Source: Actinomycetes bacterium (GTDB lineage Bacteria; Actinomycetota; Actinomycetes; Actinomycetales; Microbacteriaceae). From it: DNA of 11,078 nt. A model generated the notes under the pieces. The model was not told where the DNA came from. It searched no databases and was given only the letters and a program-made list of their open reading frames with translations. Positions within the stretch are counted from its first letter, which is position 1; each line of letters starts with the position of its first letter. Position numbers and translations under genes: made by a program. The DNA lies in assembly GCA_023436775.1 (NCBI GenBank), contig JAEZHW010000087.1, forward strand, positions 1 through 11,078, read 5' to 3'. This document shows, one piece after another, positions 6,349 through 11,078 of this stretch.

Positions 6349-7248
6349 TTATGAGGATGCTTCGGCGGTGCCGACGTAAGCGAACGCGGTTGGGTCGAGA
6401 ACGCGGAAGCCGAAGTGAGTTTCGAGGCGGATGAGGACTTGGTTGACATTTGCGAGGTCAACGCCGGTTCCATCTGGGTCACCTGCGGTGTGAACACGCC
6501 AGGTTGCTTCGCCAGCGAAGCCGAGCAAGAGTTGAGACCAGTCGCCCATGATGAGCTTGACGCCTGCTTCGCCAACCTCTGGGGTGGAAGCAGCGCGTTT
6601 GCCAGCGAGGGTGTCGCCTTCGAGACCGAAGACGCCGAGACCAGCATATTTCTTGACGCCATTTTCTGCGATGGTGGAAAGTTTGCCAGCAGCGGCGCCA
6701 GAGATAGCGATGCCGTTGATGGCTTGGCCATCAAGAGCAGCGACAGCAGATGCGAAGTCTGCGTCGATAAGAGCGGCGGTATCACCAGTTGATGGAACTA
6801 GGATGGAGGAGCCGGTCTTTGTCATATAATCGCTGAGGTTGGTGTCAACAGCGCCAGTGAACGGGTTGATGCCGTTGATGACGACAGAGTCGAGGTCGCG
6901 TGGGATGGATTTGCGAATCCAGTTGTCGATAAGACGAGCAACAAAGTCGCCTTGTTTAGCATCTGCCCAGCGTAGGAACTCATCTGTGACTCTTTGAGAA
7001 TAGACGAGTTTGACGGATGTGAACGGTCGTGGAGTGACTGCGCGTCCGTTGTCAGGTTTAGCACCGCCTTCGTGAACGAGAGCGCCTTTGGCGCGTCCGT
7101 TAAGAGTGAGAACGGTAGTTGAACCTGGGTTGATTTGTGGTGTTTCTTCAACGAGTGAGAGAACAGCACCTTTTGCTTCCTTGCCAGCATCGAAAAGTTT
7201 TGCGAGTGGCTCGGAGATGTCGAGTGTGTGTAGGTCGATAGCGGCCAT
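6349..7248 (-). CDS. Major capsid protein (HK97 fold)
   Basis: A 299-aa protein from ATG 7248, chosen because AAGGAG (7261-7256) sits correctly before it; an upstream in-frame start at 7281 would put that site inside the gene. It follows the scaffold gene and shows the usual HK97-type order: an N-terminal arm, a beta-rich E-loop region (TTVLTLNGRAKGALVHEGGA), the P-domain helix (VTDEFLRWADAKQGDFVARL) with the IDNWIRKSIPRDLD segment, and a C-terminal A-domain (LIMGDWSQLLLGFAGEATWR; NQVLIRLETHFGFRVLDPTAFAYV). There is no long delta domain, in keeping with a separate scaffold. It is near the small end for the family. Codon use is more regular than in its neighbours, with frequent GCT, GGT and GTT, as expected of a highly expressed gene. 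Confidence 0.94.
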   Translation of the reverse strand: MAAIDLHTLDISEPLAKLFDAGKEAKGAVLSLVEETPQINPGSTTVLTLNGRAKGALVHEGGAKPDNGRAVTPRPFTSVKLVYSQRVTDEFLRWADAKQGDFVARLIDNWIRKSIPRDLDSVVINGINPFTGAVDTNLSDYMTKTGSSILVPSTGDTAALIDADFASAVAALDGQAINGIAISGAAAGKLSTIAENGVKKYAGLGVFGLEGDTLAGKRAASTPEVGEAGVKLIMGDWSQLLLGFAGEATWRVHTAGDPDGTGVDLANVNQVLIRLETHFGFRVLDPTAFAYVGTAEASS

Positions 7249-7300
7249 GATAAAACTCCTTAAAGTTAGAATTGCTCGCACCAGACCTCACATGAATCGC

Positions 7301-7783
7301 CTAGATGACGATGTTGAGTCCAGTGTCTTTTTGCAATTTGCTGACTGGCTCCGTCGAAGTCTTTTCTGGCGCTCCCATCGACTGGCTCCCAAAAGAGTTT
7401 TTAAGAGTGTCGGCCTTGGCGCGCATTTCTTCGTCGGTGCCATTTCCTAGGAATTGCTCGGTTTCGGGCTTAAAACCATACTCAGCGGCAATGGTTTTCC
7501 TGCGCAAAGCCACGTCTAGCTCGTTTGCGCGATTTTCTGCCTCGTTGAGTTGTGTCTTGAATCTATCTTCGGCCTTTGCCAACGCCTCCGCTTCAAGTTT
7601 CGGGACGAATTCTTTGCGAATCTGCTCCTCGATTTCCGGCCTTAATCGTTCGGCCTCTTTTTCTCTCGCGGATGCGAGTTTTTTGGCGACGATTCTGTCG
7701 CTTCGTTCGCGGAACAATTCCTCTACTTGGCCATCGGTTGCTTCCACATACTCACCGTTGTCATCCTTGGTGTAAAATTGCAT
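7301..7783 (-). CDS. Capsid scaffold protein
   Basis: This 160-aa, highly charged helical protein lies directly upstream of the capsid gene. Residues 20-100 are nearly all helix-forming with many Glu, Arg, Lys and Ala (REKEAERLRPEIEEQIRKEF; ALAKAEDRFKTQLNEAENRA), a predicted coiled coil. The C-terminal part (ETEQFLGNGTDEEMRAKADT, then a Ser/Thr-rich linker) resembles the capsid-binding end of Gram-positive phage scaffolds. It would guide prohead assembly and then leave or be degraded. No protease motif is visible. The start at ATG 7783 is preceded by GGAGG about 11 bases upstream and by promoter P3. It is the first gene of the scaffold-capsid-tail tube transcript. Confidence 0.9.
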   Translation of the reverse strand: MQFYTKDDNGEYVEATDGQVEELFRERSDRIVAKKLASAREKEAERLRPEIEEQIRKEFVPKLEAEALAKAEDRFKTQLNEAENRANELDVALRRKTIAAEYGFKPETEQFLGNGTDEEMRAKADTLKNSFGSQSMGAPEKTSTEPVSKLQKDTGLNIVI

Positions 7784-7821
7784 AGTCCTTTTTTCCTCCG
7801 TAAAAGTTAAACGTTAGCTTC

Positions 7822-7852
7822 ATTATAACACAAAAACCGAACAAAAACCGAA
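7822..7852 (-). promoter_or_regulatory. P3: extended -10 promoter with two perfect 11-bp tandem repeats
   Basis: The minus strand reads TGTTATAAT (7830-7822), preceded by two identical TTCGGTTTTTG units (7852-7842 and 7841-7831). The repeats end three bases before the -10 hexamer and cover roughly -16 to -37, the place of a -35 box or activator site. Promoter P1 has the same arrangement with the same spacing. The start point near 7815 gives a leader of about 32 nt before the scaffold ATG. Confidence 0.7.
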
Positions 7853-7855
7853 CAA

Positions 7856-7866
7856 TGTGATAAAAT
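7856..7866 (+). promoter_or_regulatory. Divergent promoter-like box for a small RNA
   Basis: TGTGATAAAAT on the plus strand matches the P1/P3 core (TGTGNTATAAT) with one change. It points away from P3 and lies four bases from its repeats. The expected start point, about 7 bases after the -10 hexamer, is near 7873, the first base of the stem-loop below. No -35 box is evident. Confidence 0.45.
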
Positions 7867-7872
7867 AGAGTT

Positions 7873-7948
7873 GCGGATGTTCCCCGTCTGGTCATCCGCA
7901 TCCTAGAAGATTTCCAAAAAGCACCCTGCCCACGGGGTGCTTTTTGTT
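7873..7948 (+). ncRNA. Candidate phage small RNA of about 75 nt
   Basis: A possible transcript would start with a 7-bp stem GCGGATG/CATCCGC (7873-7879 with 7893-7899) and a 13-nt loop, continue through a short A/U-rich linker, and end in the intrinsic terminator at 7916-7945. The loop contains CCCCGT (7882-7887), which is complementary to ACGGGG (7932-7937) in the terminator, so a pseudoknot or a terminator/antiterminator switch can be drawn. No ORF of useful size is present. I do not recognise the family. The alternative is that the hairpins serve only the minus-strand portal transcript. Confidence 0.4.
7916..7945. terminator. Bidirectional intrinsic terminator after the portal gene
   Basis: AAAAAGCACCC pairs with GGGTGCTTTTT around a short C-rich loop, with a T-run on both strands. 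On the minus strand it lies 14 bases past the portal stop and would end the adaptor-portal transcript; on the plus strand it would end the candidate small RNA. Confidence 0.88.
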
Positions 7949-7959
7949 AGGTGATGCCC

Positions 7960-9213
7960 TTATTGTTCTGGGTTTGTAATGGCCGAAGCGACCACAGCGT
8001 CAATTTCTGCGGATGTAAGCCCGAGCATCCTCCACATAGAACGGCTTTGCAGAATCGCCGGTGCTTTTTCTGCGAGTTTATAGATGCCGTCGCCGATTTT
8101 GGCGAGGTCAGCCCGATAGGTCGGCTTAAAGACCGGCAAGGTTGCCTCATATTTGGCACGGAGGTTGTCGTCGATTTTTGTGATTCCGTTCTTCCACATA
8201 AAGATAGTCATCGCGAAGTATTTGAGTTGTTGACCGACCTCATATTGCCAGCGTTGGATGTCATCGCGCAAGTCGTCGCTCACGATTTCGAGCGCCTCCG
8301 GGCTTTGTGGCGCGTCGCTACTGATGCCGAGATTTGCGAGTGTGAGTTCGGTTGCGGTGCAGAAGTTCCTAGCGGCAATAAGGATGGTGTCGGTGAACGG
8401 CGTCATCGCGTGTTGCGCGAACTCGCCGATTTGAGGGTTTTGCCCATTATCATTTGGCGAGACTTTGAGGATGTCGCCGGTTTGGGTTTCCACCGAATCG
8501 ACTTCCGTTCCCTCATCCACGCCGAGAAGGACGTCCACCTTATTATTGTAATAATAGCCGGAAATCATCGCCTGGCGAGTGGTTCGGGATGCGTCGATGA
8601 TGGCGCTCCTAGCCGCTTGATTCAGCACGGAGTGACCGAACGGCTTTTTGACGGTCGAGTGATAGGTCAGCGCAGCCATGAGTGGCCTTCCGGTGTAATT
8701 TTGAGTGATGGTGCGAACGCCGTCCGCCGTTTGAGCGATGGTGACACGGTCATCGTAATAGACGAACTCGCCTGGCTCGCCTGTGACCGTTCCGCCTTTC
8801 CTGCGCTCCTTATTCGAGAATCGAGCCGCGCCTTGCGAGATGTTTTGCGTCTTCCAGTCGTATTTGCCGGATGCCTCTTGTGCCGAGAACGGCAAGACGA
8901 CATCATCCACGAGGCCGATAAAGCCACAGCCAGCGACGAGGATGTCCTCTTTGACCTTGTCGAACGCTTCCACGATATGGTATTCGCGCATGATTTCGGT
9001 CAGCCCGAGGTCATCGTTCTCGAAACAGTCGAAGACGGTCTTATTCGAGCGCATCTCGACCGCGCGAGAACCCCACCCGACAGTTGAGACCGGCAAGAGT
9101 TTGGCGATGCGTCCACGCCCGAAGTCTTGGAAGTCATAACAACCGAAGTAAAACTTATACTTCTCTGCCGATAGGTTGCAATTTCTGTTGAACTCTGTCC
9201 AGTTAATCATCAT
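7960..9213 (-). CDS. Portal protein (SPP1 gp6-like)
   Basis: A 417-aa protein forming the dodecameric portal ring at the capsid vertex through which DNA is packaged and ejected. Recognisable parts are the N-terminal wing strands (about 55-105: MRSNKTVFDCFENDDLG and ILVAGCGFIGLVDD), the beta segment with AQTADGVRTITQNYTGRPLM (160-179), and the conserved PFGHSVLNQAARSAIIDASR (191-210) leading into RQAMISGYYYNNKV. The central helices (TILIAARNFCTATELTLANL; DLRDDIQRWQYEVGQQL) resemble the stem and crown region of SPP1-type portals. It is shorter than SPP1 gp6 (503 aa). ATG 9213 overlaps the stop of the adaptor gene (ATGA), with GGGGGGTT upstream; a second Met follows immediately. A long opposite-strand frame here is only a shadow. 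Confidence 0.9.
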   Translation of the reverse strand: MMINWTEFNRNCNLSAEKYKFYFGCYDFQDFGRGRIAKLLPVSTVGWGSRAVEMRSNKTVFDCFENDDLGLTEIMREYHIVEAFDKVKEDILVAGCGFIGLVDDVVLPFSAQEASGKYDWKTQNISQGAARFSNKERRKGGTVTGEPGEFVYYDDRVTIAQTADGVRTITQNYTGRPLMAALTYHSTVKKPFGHSVLNQAARSAIIDASRTTRQAMISGYYYNNKVDVLLGVDEGTEVDSVETQTGDILKVSPNDNGQNPQIGEFAQHAMTPFTDTILIAARNFCTATELTLANLGISSDAPQSPEALEIVSDDLRDDIQRWQYEVGQQLKYFAMTIFMWKNGITKIDDNLRAKYEATLPVFKPTYRADLAKIGDGIYKLAEKAPAILQSRSMWRMLGLTSAEIDAVVASAITNPEQ

Positions 9214-9641
9214 CTAACCCCCCGAATCACGCCGATTTTGCTTTTTCCGCTGATGGTCGAGAATCCCAAGAGTTCGAGTTCTTTGTGCTTAAAATACGCA
9301 TCCTGCGTGTTAAGCGAGCCGAAGTTGATGGTCTCGCTATATGGACTCGCGCTCTGGCTGAACATAGTCGCATCTGGGATGTCCACGTTGCGAGCGATTG
9401 CGCGCGTGACGGCATTTGCCACTACCATTTGGACGACGCTAGTAAAGACACCGCCCGTGTTTGCTTGGTCATCTGCCATTTTTTCATCTAGGTTGACGCC
9501 GTTGTTTTGCGCGATAAGGCGCAGATAGTTGGAGACATAAGTTATCCATTTGGACGCTTTTGCAGCGTCGGCCTCCGCGGTGACGTCCACGCCAAGCGTG
9601 GCGAGGTCGCTCAGCGTAATCAAGTCATTATTTGTTGCCAC
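9210..9641 (-). CDS. Head-tail adaptor, Gp19/Gp15/Gp42-like family
   Basis: A 143-aa protein from GTG 9641. The C-terminal half carries the family pattern: helix VVQMVVANAVTRAIARN (69-85), then SQSASPYSETINFGS (95-109) followed by YFKHKELELLG (116-126), matching the 'SxSxGPYSxS...L...E...LG' layout of Gp19/Gp15-like connectors that dock under the portal. The N-terminal half is helical (DLATLGVDV; KASKWITYVSNYLRLIA). In most related phages this gene follows the capsid gene; here it precedes the portal and overlaps it by 4 bp. The start is supported by GAAAGGC and by its match to the tape measure leader. It is transcribed from P2. Confidence 0.85.
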   Translation of the reverse strand: MATNNDLITLSDLATLGVDVTAEADAAKASKWITYVSNYLRLIAQNNGVNLDEKMADDQANTGGVFTSVVQMVVANAVTRAIARNVDIPDATMFSQSASPYSETINFGSLNTQDAYFKHKELELLGFSTISGKSKIGVIRGVR

Positions 9642-9686
9642 AGTTTGCCTTTCTGGTTTACCGCCTATTTACCGCAAGCGTGGCGT
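9642..9686 (-). promoter_or_regulatory. Conserved 5' leader of the adaptor gene (pair with 4502-4546)
   Basis: On the minus strand it reads ACGCCACGCTTGCGGT (9686-9671), then 11-bp tandem units GCGGTAAATAG and GCGGTAAACCA, then GAAAGGCAAACT before GTG. The first 16 bases are identical to the tape measure leader and the ribosome site matches with a one-base offset, while the bases between differ at many positions. That pattern suggests selected elements more than a recent plain duplication. Confidence 0.7.
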
Positions 9687-9698
9687 CCTTTTGATGAT

Positions 9699-9707
9699 AT
9701 TATAACA
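9699..9707 (-). promoter_or_regulatory. P2: extended -10 promoter for adaptor and portal
   Basis: The minus strand reads TGTTATAAT, in the gap just after the stop of the 81-aa gene and 57 bases before the adaptor GTG. There is no clear -35 box (the 17-bp position reads AAAACA). Confidence 0.65.
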
Positions 9708-9712
9708 GATTT

Positions 9713-9958
9713 TTATTCTTCTGTTTTCTTGCTTTTCTTGGAGCGTTTGCTCGATTTGCGTTTCTTGGTCTTCTTCGTTGGTTTTTCTTCTGGTTTCGGT
9801 TCGAGTTCCGGGATAGGTGTCTCGATATATGGTTCAGGGTTCACTTTTGGTTGTTCCTTAATCTCCGTCTGTTTGACTTCAATGTAGGCATTTTTTGGAT
9901 AGAGCGCGCCGTTGGCGATTTCGAAGACTTGCCCGGTTGCTTTGTTTTTAATCTTCAT
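9713..9958 (-). CDS. Small virion-region protein with lysine-rich tail, 81 aa
   Basis: ATG 9958 follows a strong AAGGAGGAATC. Residues 1-30 (MKIKNKATGQVFEIANGALY) form a beta-hairpin-like domain seen in many small phage head proteins that begin with a '(V/I)KNxxTG' motif. Residues 31-60 are Pro/Glu-rich (NPEPYIETPIPELEPKPEEK) and probably unfolded. The last 20 or so are almost purely basic (KKTKKRKSSKRSKKSKKTEE). It sits between the head-closure and adaptor genes, so a head or connector accessory role fits. The basic tail may touch packaged DNA or an acidic partner. No exact family is claimed. Confidence 0.85.
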   Translation of the reverse strand: MKIKNKATGQVFEIANGALYPKNAYIEVKQTEIKEQPKVNPEPYIETPIPELEPKPEEKPTKKTKKRKSSKRSKKSKKTEE

Positions 9959-9969
9959 GATTCCTCCTT

Positions 9970-10260
9970 TTAATAGATTTTTTCAGCGATAGCGTAACGA
10001 TTCCACGCCGTCGGTTTATTTGCATCCATAGATTCGGCTTTGATGGTGACGCCGATGACATGATATGTAAAGCCCTCAAAGTTTACCCAAGAGCCGGAGA
10101 CATCGCCCGTGTAAGTTCTCGGGAGATGTATAAGAATCTCTGGACGGCTTCCAGTCGGTGAGCCGTTCTGTGCGACAAGGCATCCGGCCACCTCGATGTC
10201 TTTGACGAGCGTGCCATCATCCTTTGGTTTGTTGACGAAATGAATTGTGGTGGTTTTCAT
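9970..10260 (-). CDS. Probable head-closure (stopper) protein, 96 aa
   Basis: ATG 10260 follows AGGAAGGA, three bases after the MuF-like stop. The protein is mostly beta. ILIHLPRTYTGDVSGSWVNF (43-62) is followed by YHVIGV (66-71) and KPTAWNRYAIAEKIY (82-96). The ending 'PTxWNR...E' after a 'G-x-x-Y-x-V-x-G' strand is typical of small head-closure or stopper proteins of Gram-positive phages, which seal the connector below the adaptor. I infer that role from this pattern and from the neighbouring adaptor gene. Another minor head-tail joining role is possible. Confidence 0.7.
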   Translation of the reverse strand: MKTTTIHFVNKPKDDGTLVKDIEVAGCLVAQNGSPTGSRPEILIHLPRTYTGDVSGSWVNFEGFTYHVIGVTIKAESMDANKPTAWNRYAIAEKIY

Positions 10261-10263
10261 CGG

Positions 10264-10803
10264 TTAGTCCTTCCTGTAATTTTTGAGCTTGCCGTTTCTG
10301 CTGTTGAATCCTCGAACCTTGATGATGCAGTCGCAATTATGGTGTCGAGCGAATAATGTCGGTTCTGGATCGACCCATGTGCCGGCACGCGCGACGCACC
10401 AGTCACAAGTCTCGCCTTTTAATCGGCGAGTGAGCGTCGGGTGTTTTTCGAGCGATTGAGCATTTGCGAACGCCAGCGCTTCGGCCATGCCGAGAACGGT
10501 GTTGTGATATTCTTCGACAATATACTTGTCGTTAAGCTCGAACGCTGAATCGCGAACGATTTTTTGCGCCAGCGCATAGACTCGGTCGTTGTCATTATAA
10601 GGCACGGTCGATTTGATGGCCGTTGAATCGAAAAGTTGAGAAACGTCGTCGAACATCTTTTGACCGAAGCGCTCGCCGACCTGCATCAGCACGCTCTGGA
10701 TTTGGCGCGTCTTTTCGTCTGGCGCAAGATTCATGTGTAAAATATCGTTGATAATCTCATAAACACCATCGGTGGTGTCGTCTACTATTCCGCGAAAGTC
10801 CAT
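10264..10803 (-). CDS. MuF-like minor head protein
   Basis: A 179-aa protein from ATG 10803 with GGAGGGC about 10 bases upstream. It overlaps the 75-aa gene by 19 bp. The N-terminal 120 residues are helical (DEKTRQIQSVLMQVGERFGQ; NTVLGMAEALAFANAQ). The C-terminal region holds C133-x2-C136, then about 17 residues, then HHNCDC (154-159): the Cys/His metal-binding arrangement at the end of Mu gpF-like minor capsid proteins. Such proteins ride with the portal inside the head and may be ejected with DNA. It is short for the family and carries no extra toxin or enzyme domain. Normally the gene follows the portal; here it comes first. Confidence 0.82.
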   Translation of the reverse strand: MDFRGIVDDTTDGVYEIINDILHMNLAPDEKTRQIQSVLMQVGERFGQKMFDDVSQLFDSTAIKSTVPYNDNDRVYALAQKIVRDSAFELNDKYIVEEYHNTVLGMAEALAFANAQSLEKHPTLTRRLKGETCDWCVARAGTWVDPEPTLFARHHNCDCIIKVRGFNSRNGKLKNYRKD

Positions 10804-11012
10804 CTGTCCATGCCCTCCAAGACCTTAATGACACGATTCTCGATGCCTTTTTTCTGCGATTCAGTAATGTCTGGAAATGTTGCATCCGGGAGTTGATTCA
10901 GCTCGTCGATTTTGGCGGACGCCCACGCTTGGTCGCGTTCCTGTTCGTTGGGAAGTTTGACGCCCTTACGGTTCGCCAAGTCTGCCAAGTAATCGCGAGT
11001 GTTGCCTGTCAT
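10785..11012 (-). CDS. Small protein of unknown function, 75 aa, apparently leaderless
   Basis: The N-terminal part (DYLADLANRKGVKLPNEQER, then AWASAKIDELNQLPD) resembles a small helical motif common in actinobacterial and phage proteins, in which a 'YL..LA...G' helix is followed by 'AS..I..L'; I cannot assign a function from it. The C-terminal half is helical (TESQKKGIENRVIKVLEGMD). The ATG lies 6 bases from the -10 box of P1, and an in-frame TGA two codons upstream excludes a longer start. The mRNA would therefore begin at or next to the A of ATG, with no ribosome site. It is followed by the MuF-like gene with overlap, so it leads that transcript. Confidence 0.78.
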   Translation of the reverse strand: MTGNTRDYLADLANRKGVKLPNEQERDQAWASAKIDELNQLPDATFPDITESQKKGIENRVIKVLEGMDRWTFAE

Positions 11013-11018
11013 GGTTCA

Positions 11019-11049
11019 ATTATATCACAAAAACCGAACACCACCCGAA
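11019..11049 (-). promoter_or_regulatory. P1: extended -10 promoter with 11-bp tandem repeats, first structural transcript
   Basis: The minus strand reads TGATATAAT (11027-11019), preceded by TTCGGTTTTTG (11038-11028) and TTCGGGTGGTG (11049-11039), two 11-bp units three bases above the -10, exactly as at P3. The promoter-proximal unit is identical to those of P3; the outer one is diverged. It drives the 75-aa, MuF-like, head-closure and 81-aa genes. Confidence 0.7.
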
Positions 11050-11078
11050 CACCCCAATTTTTTTGACGCCCGTAAATC

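Noticed and set aside
6129..6785. Minus-strand 218-codon frame within the capsid gene
   Set aside because: It overlaps the capsid and tail tube frames almost entirely and has low-complexity Ser/Leu composition; an out-of-frame artefact.
7249..7281. Upstream ATG (7281) for the capsid protein
   Set aside because: It adds 11 unlike residues and would place the AAGGAG ribosome site inside the gene; ATG 7248 is better.
7831..7852. Tandem 11-mers read as replication iterons or a CRISPR-like array
   Set aside because: Only two units, no spacers and no origin features; their fixed place relative to a -10 box at two promoters fits a regulatory site better.
7951..9087. Long plus-strand open frame of 378 codons opposite the portal gene
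   Set aside because: It mirrors the portal coding frame, has no ribosome site and a composition unlike a folded protein (scattered Cys and His). The minus-strand portal is well supported.

Overview
The window is the head and tail structural module of a long-tailed, non-contractile (siphovirus-type) phage or prophage. Every protein gene lies on the minus strand, so the biological order runs from base 11078 down to base 1. Host clues are weak. Shine-Dalgarno sites are canonical (AAGGAGG, GGAGG), TTG and GTG starts occur, the stop codons are standard, and base composition is roughly balanced. The portal, adaptor, tail tube and tape measure resemble those of phages of Gram-positive-type hosts (Firmicutes, Actinobacteria or Saccharibacteria-like). 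I cannot name the host. There is no integrase, lysis gene, terminase, tRNA, IS element or CRISPR array in the window.

Layout in transcription order: a 75-aa orphan with an apparently leaderless start (11012); a MuF-like minor head protein with a Cys/His metal-binding motif (10803); a probable head-closure protein (10260); an 81-aa protein with a lysine-rich tail (9958); a Gp19/Gp15-like head-tail adaptor (9641, GTG start); an SPP1-type portal (9213); a terminator; scaffold (7783); major capsid protein (7248); tail tube (6282); a terminator; tail-assembly chaperone G and its -1 frameshift product GT (5617 to 4878, slippery CCCAAAA); a 105-aa unknown (4894); tape measure (4501); distal tail protein Dit (2755); hub/Tal-like protein (1857, TTG start); and two tail-tip proteins with similar N-termini (683, and 207 running off the window).

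The regulatory DNA is the most unusual part. The late region is not one simple operon. Five perfect extended -10 boxes (TGnTATAAT, minus strand) sit just upstream of the 75-aa gene, adaptor, scaffold, chaperone and tape measure genes, and two bidirectional terminators separate portal from scaffold and tail tube from chaperone. This would put scaffold, capsid and tail tube, the most abundant products, on their own transcript. The promoters fall into two matched pairs. P1 and P3 share tandem 11-bp repeats at identical spacing from the -10. P2 and P5 share a conserved 5' leader with a 16-bp identical block and their own 11-bp tandem GCGG repeats, ending in nearly the same ribosome-binding site. 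Next to P3, a divergent plus-strand promoter-like box is followed by a stem-loop and the shared terminator, which looks like a small RNA gene of about 75 nt.

Two other oddities are that the connector genes (MuF, closure, adaptor) precede the portal and capsid rather than following them, and that GATC is strongly depleted (six sites by eye in 11 kb).
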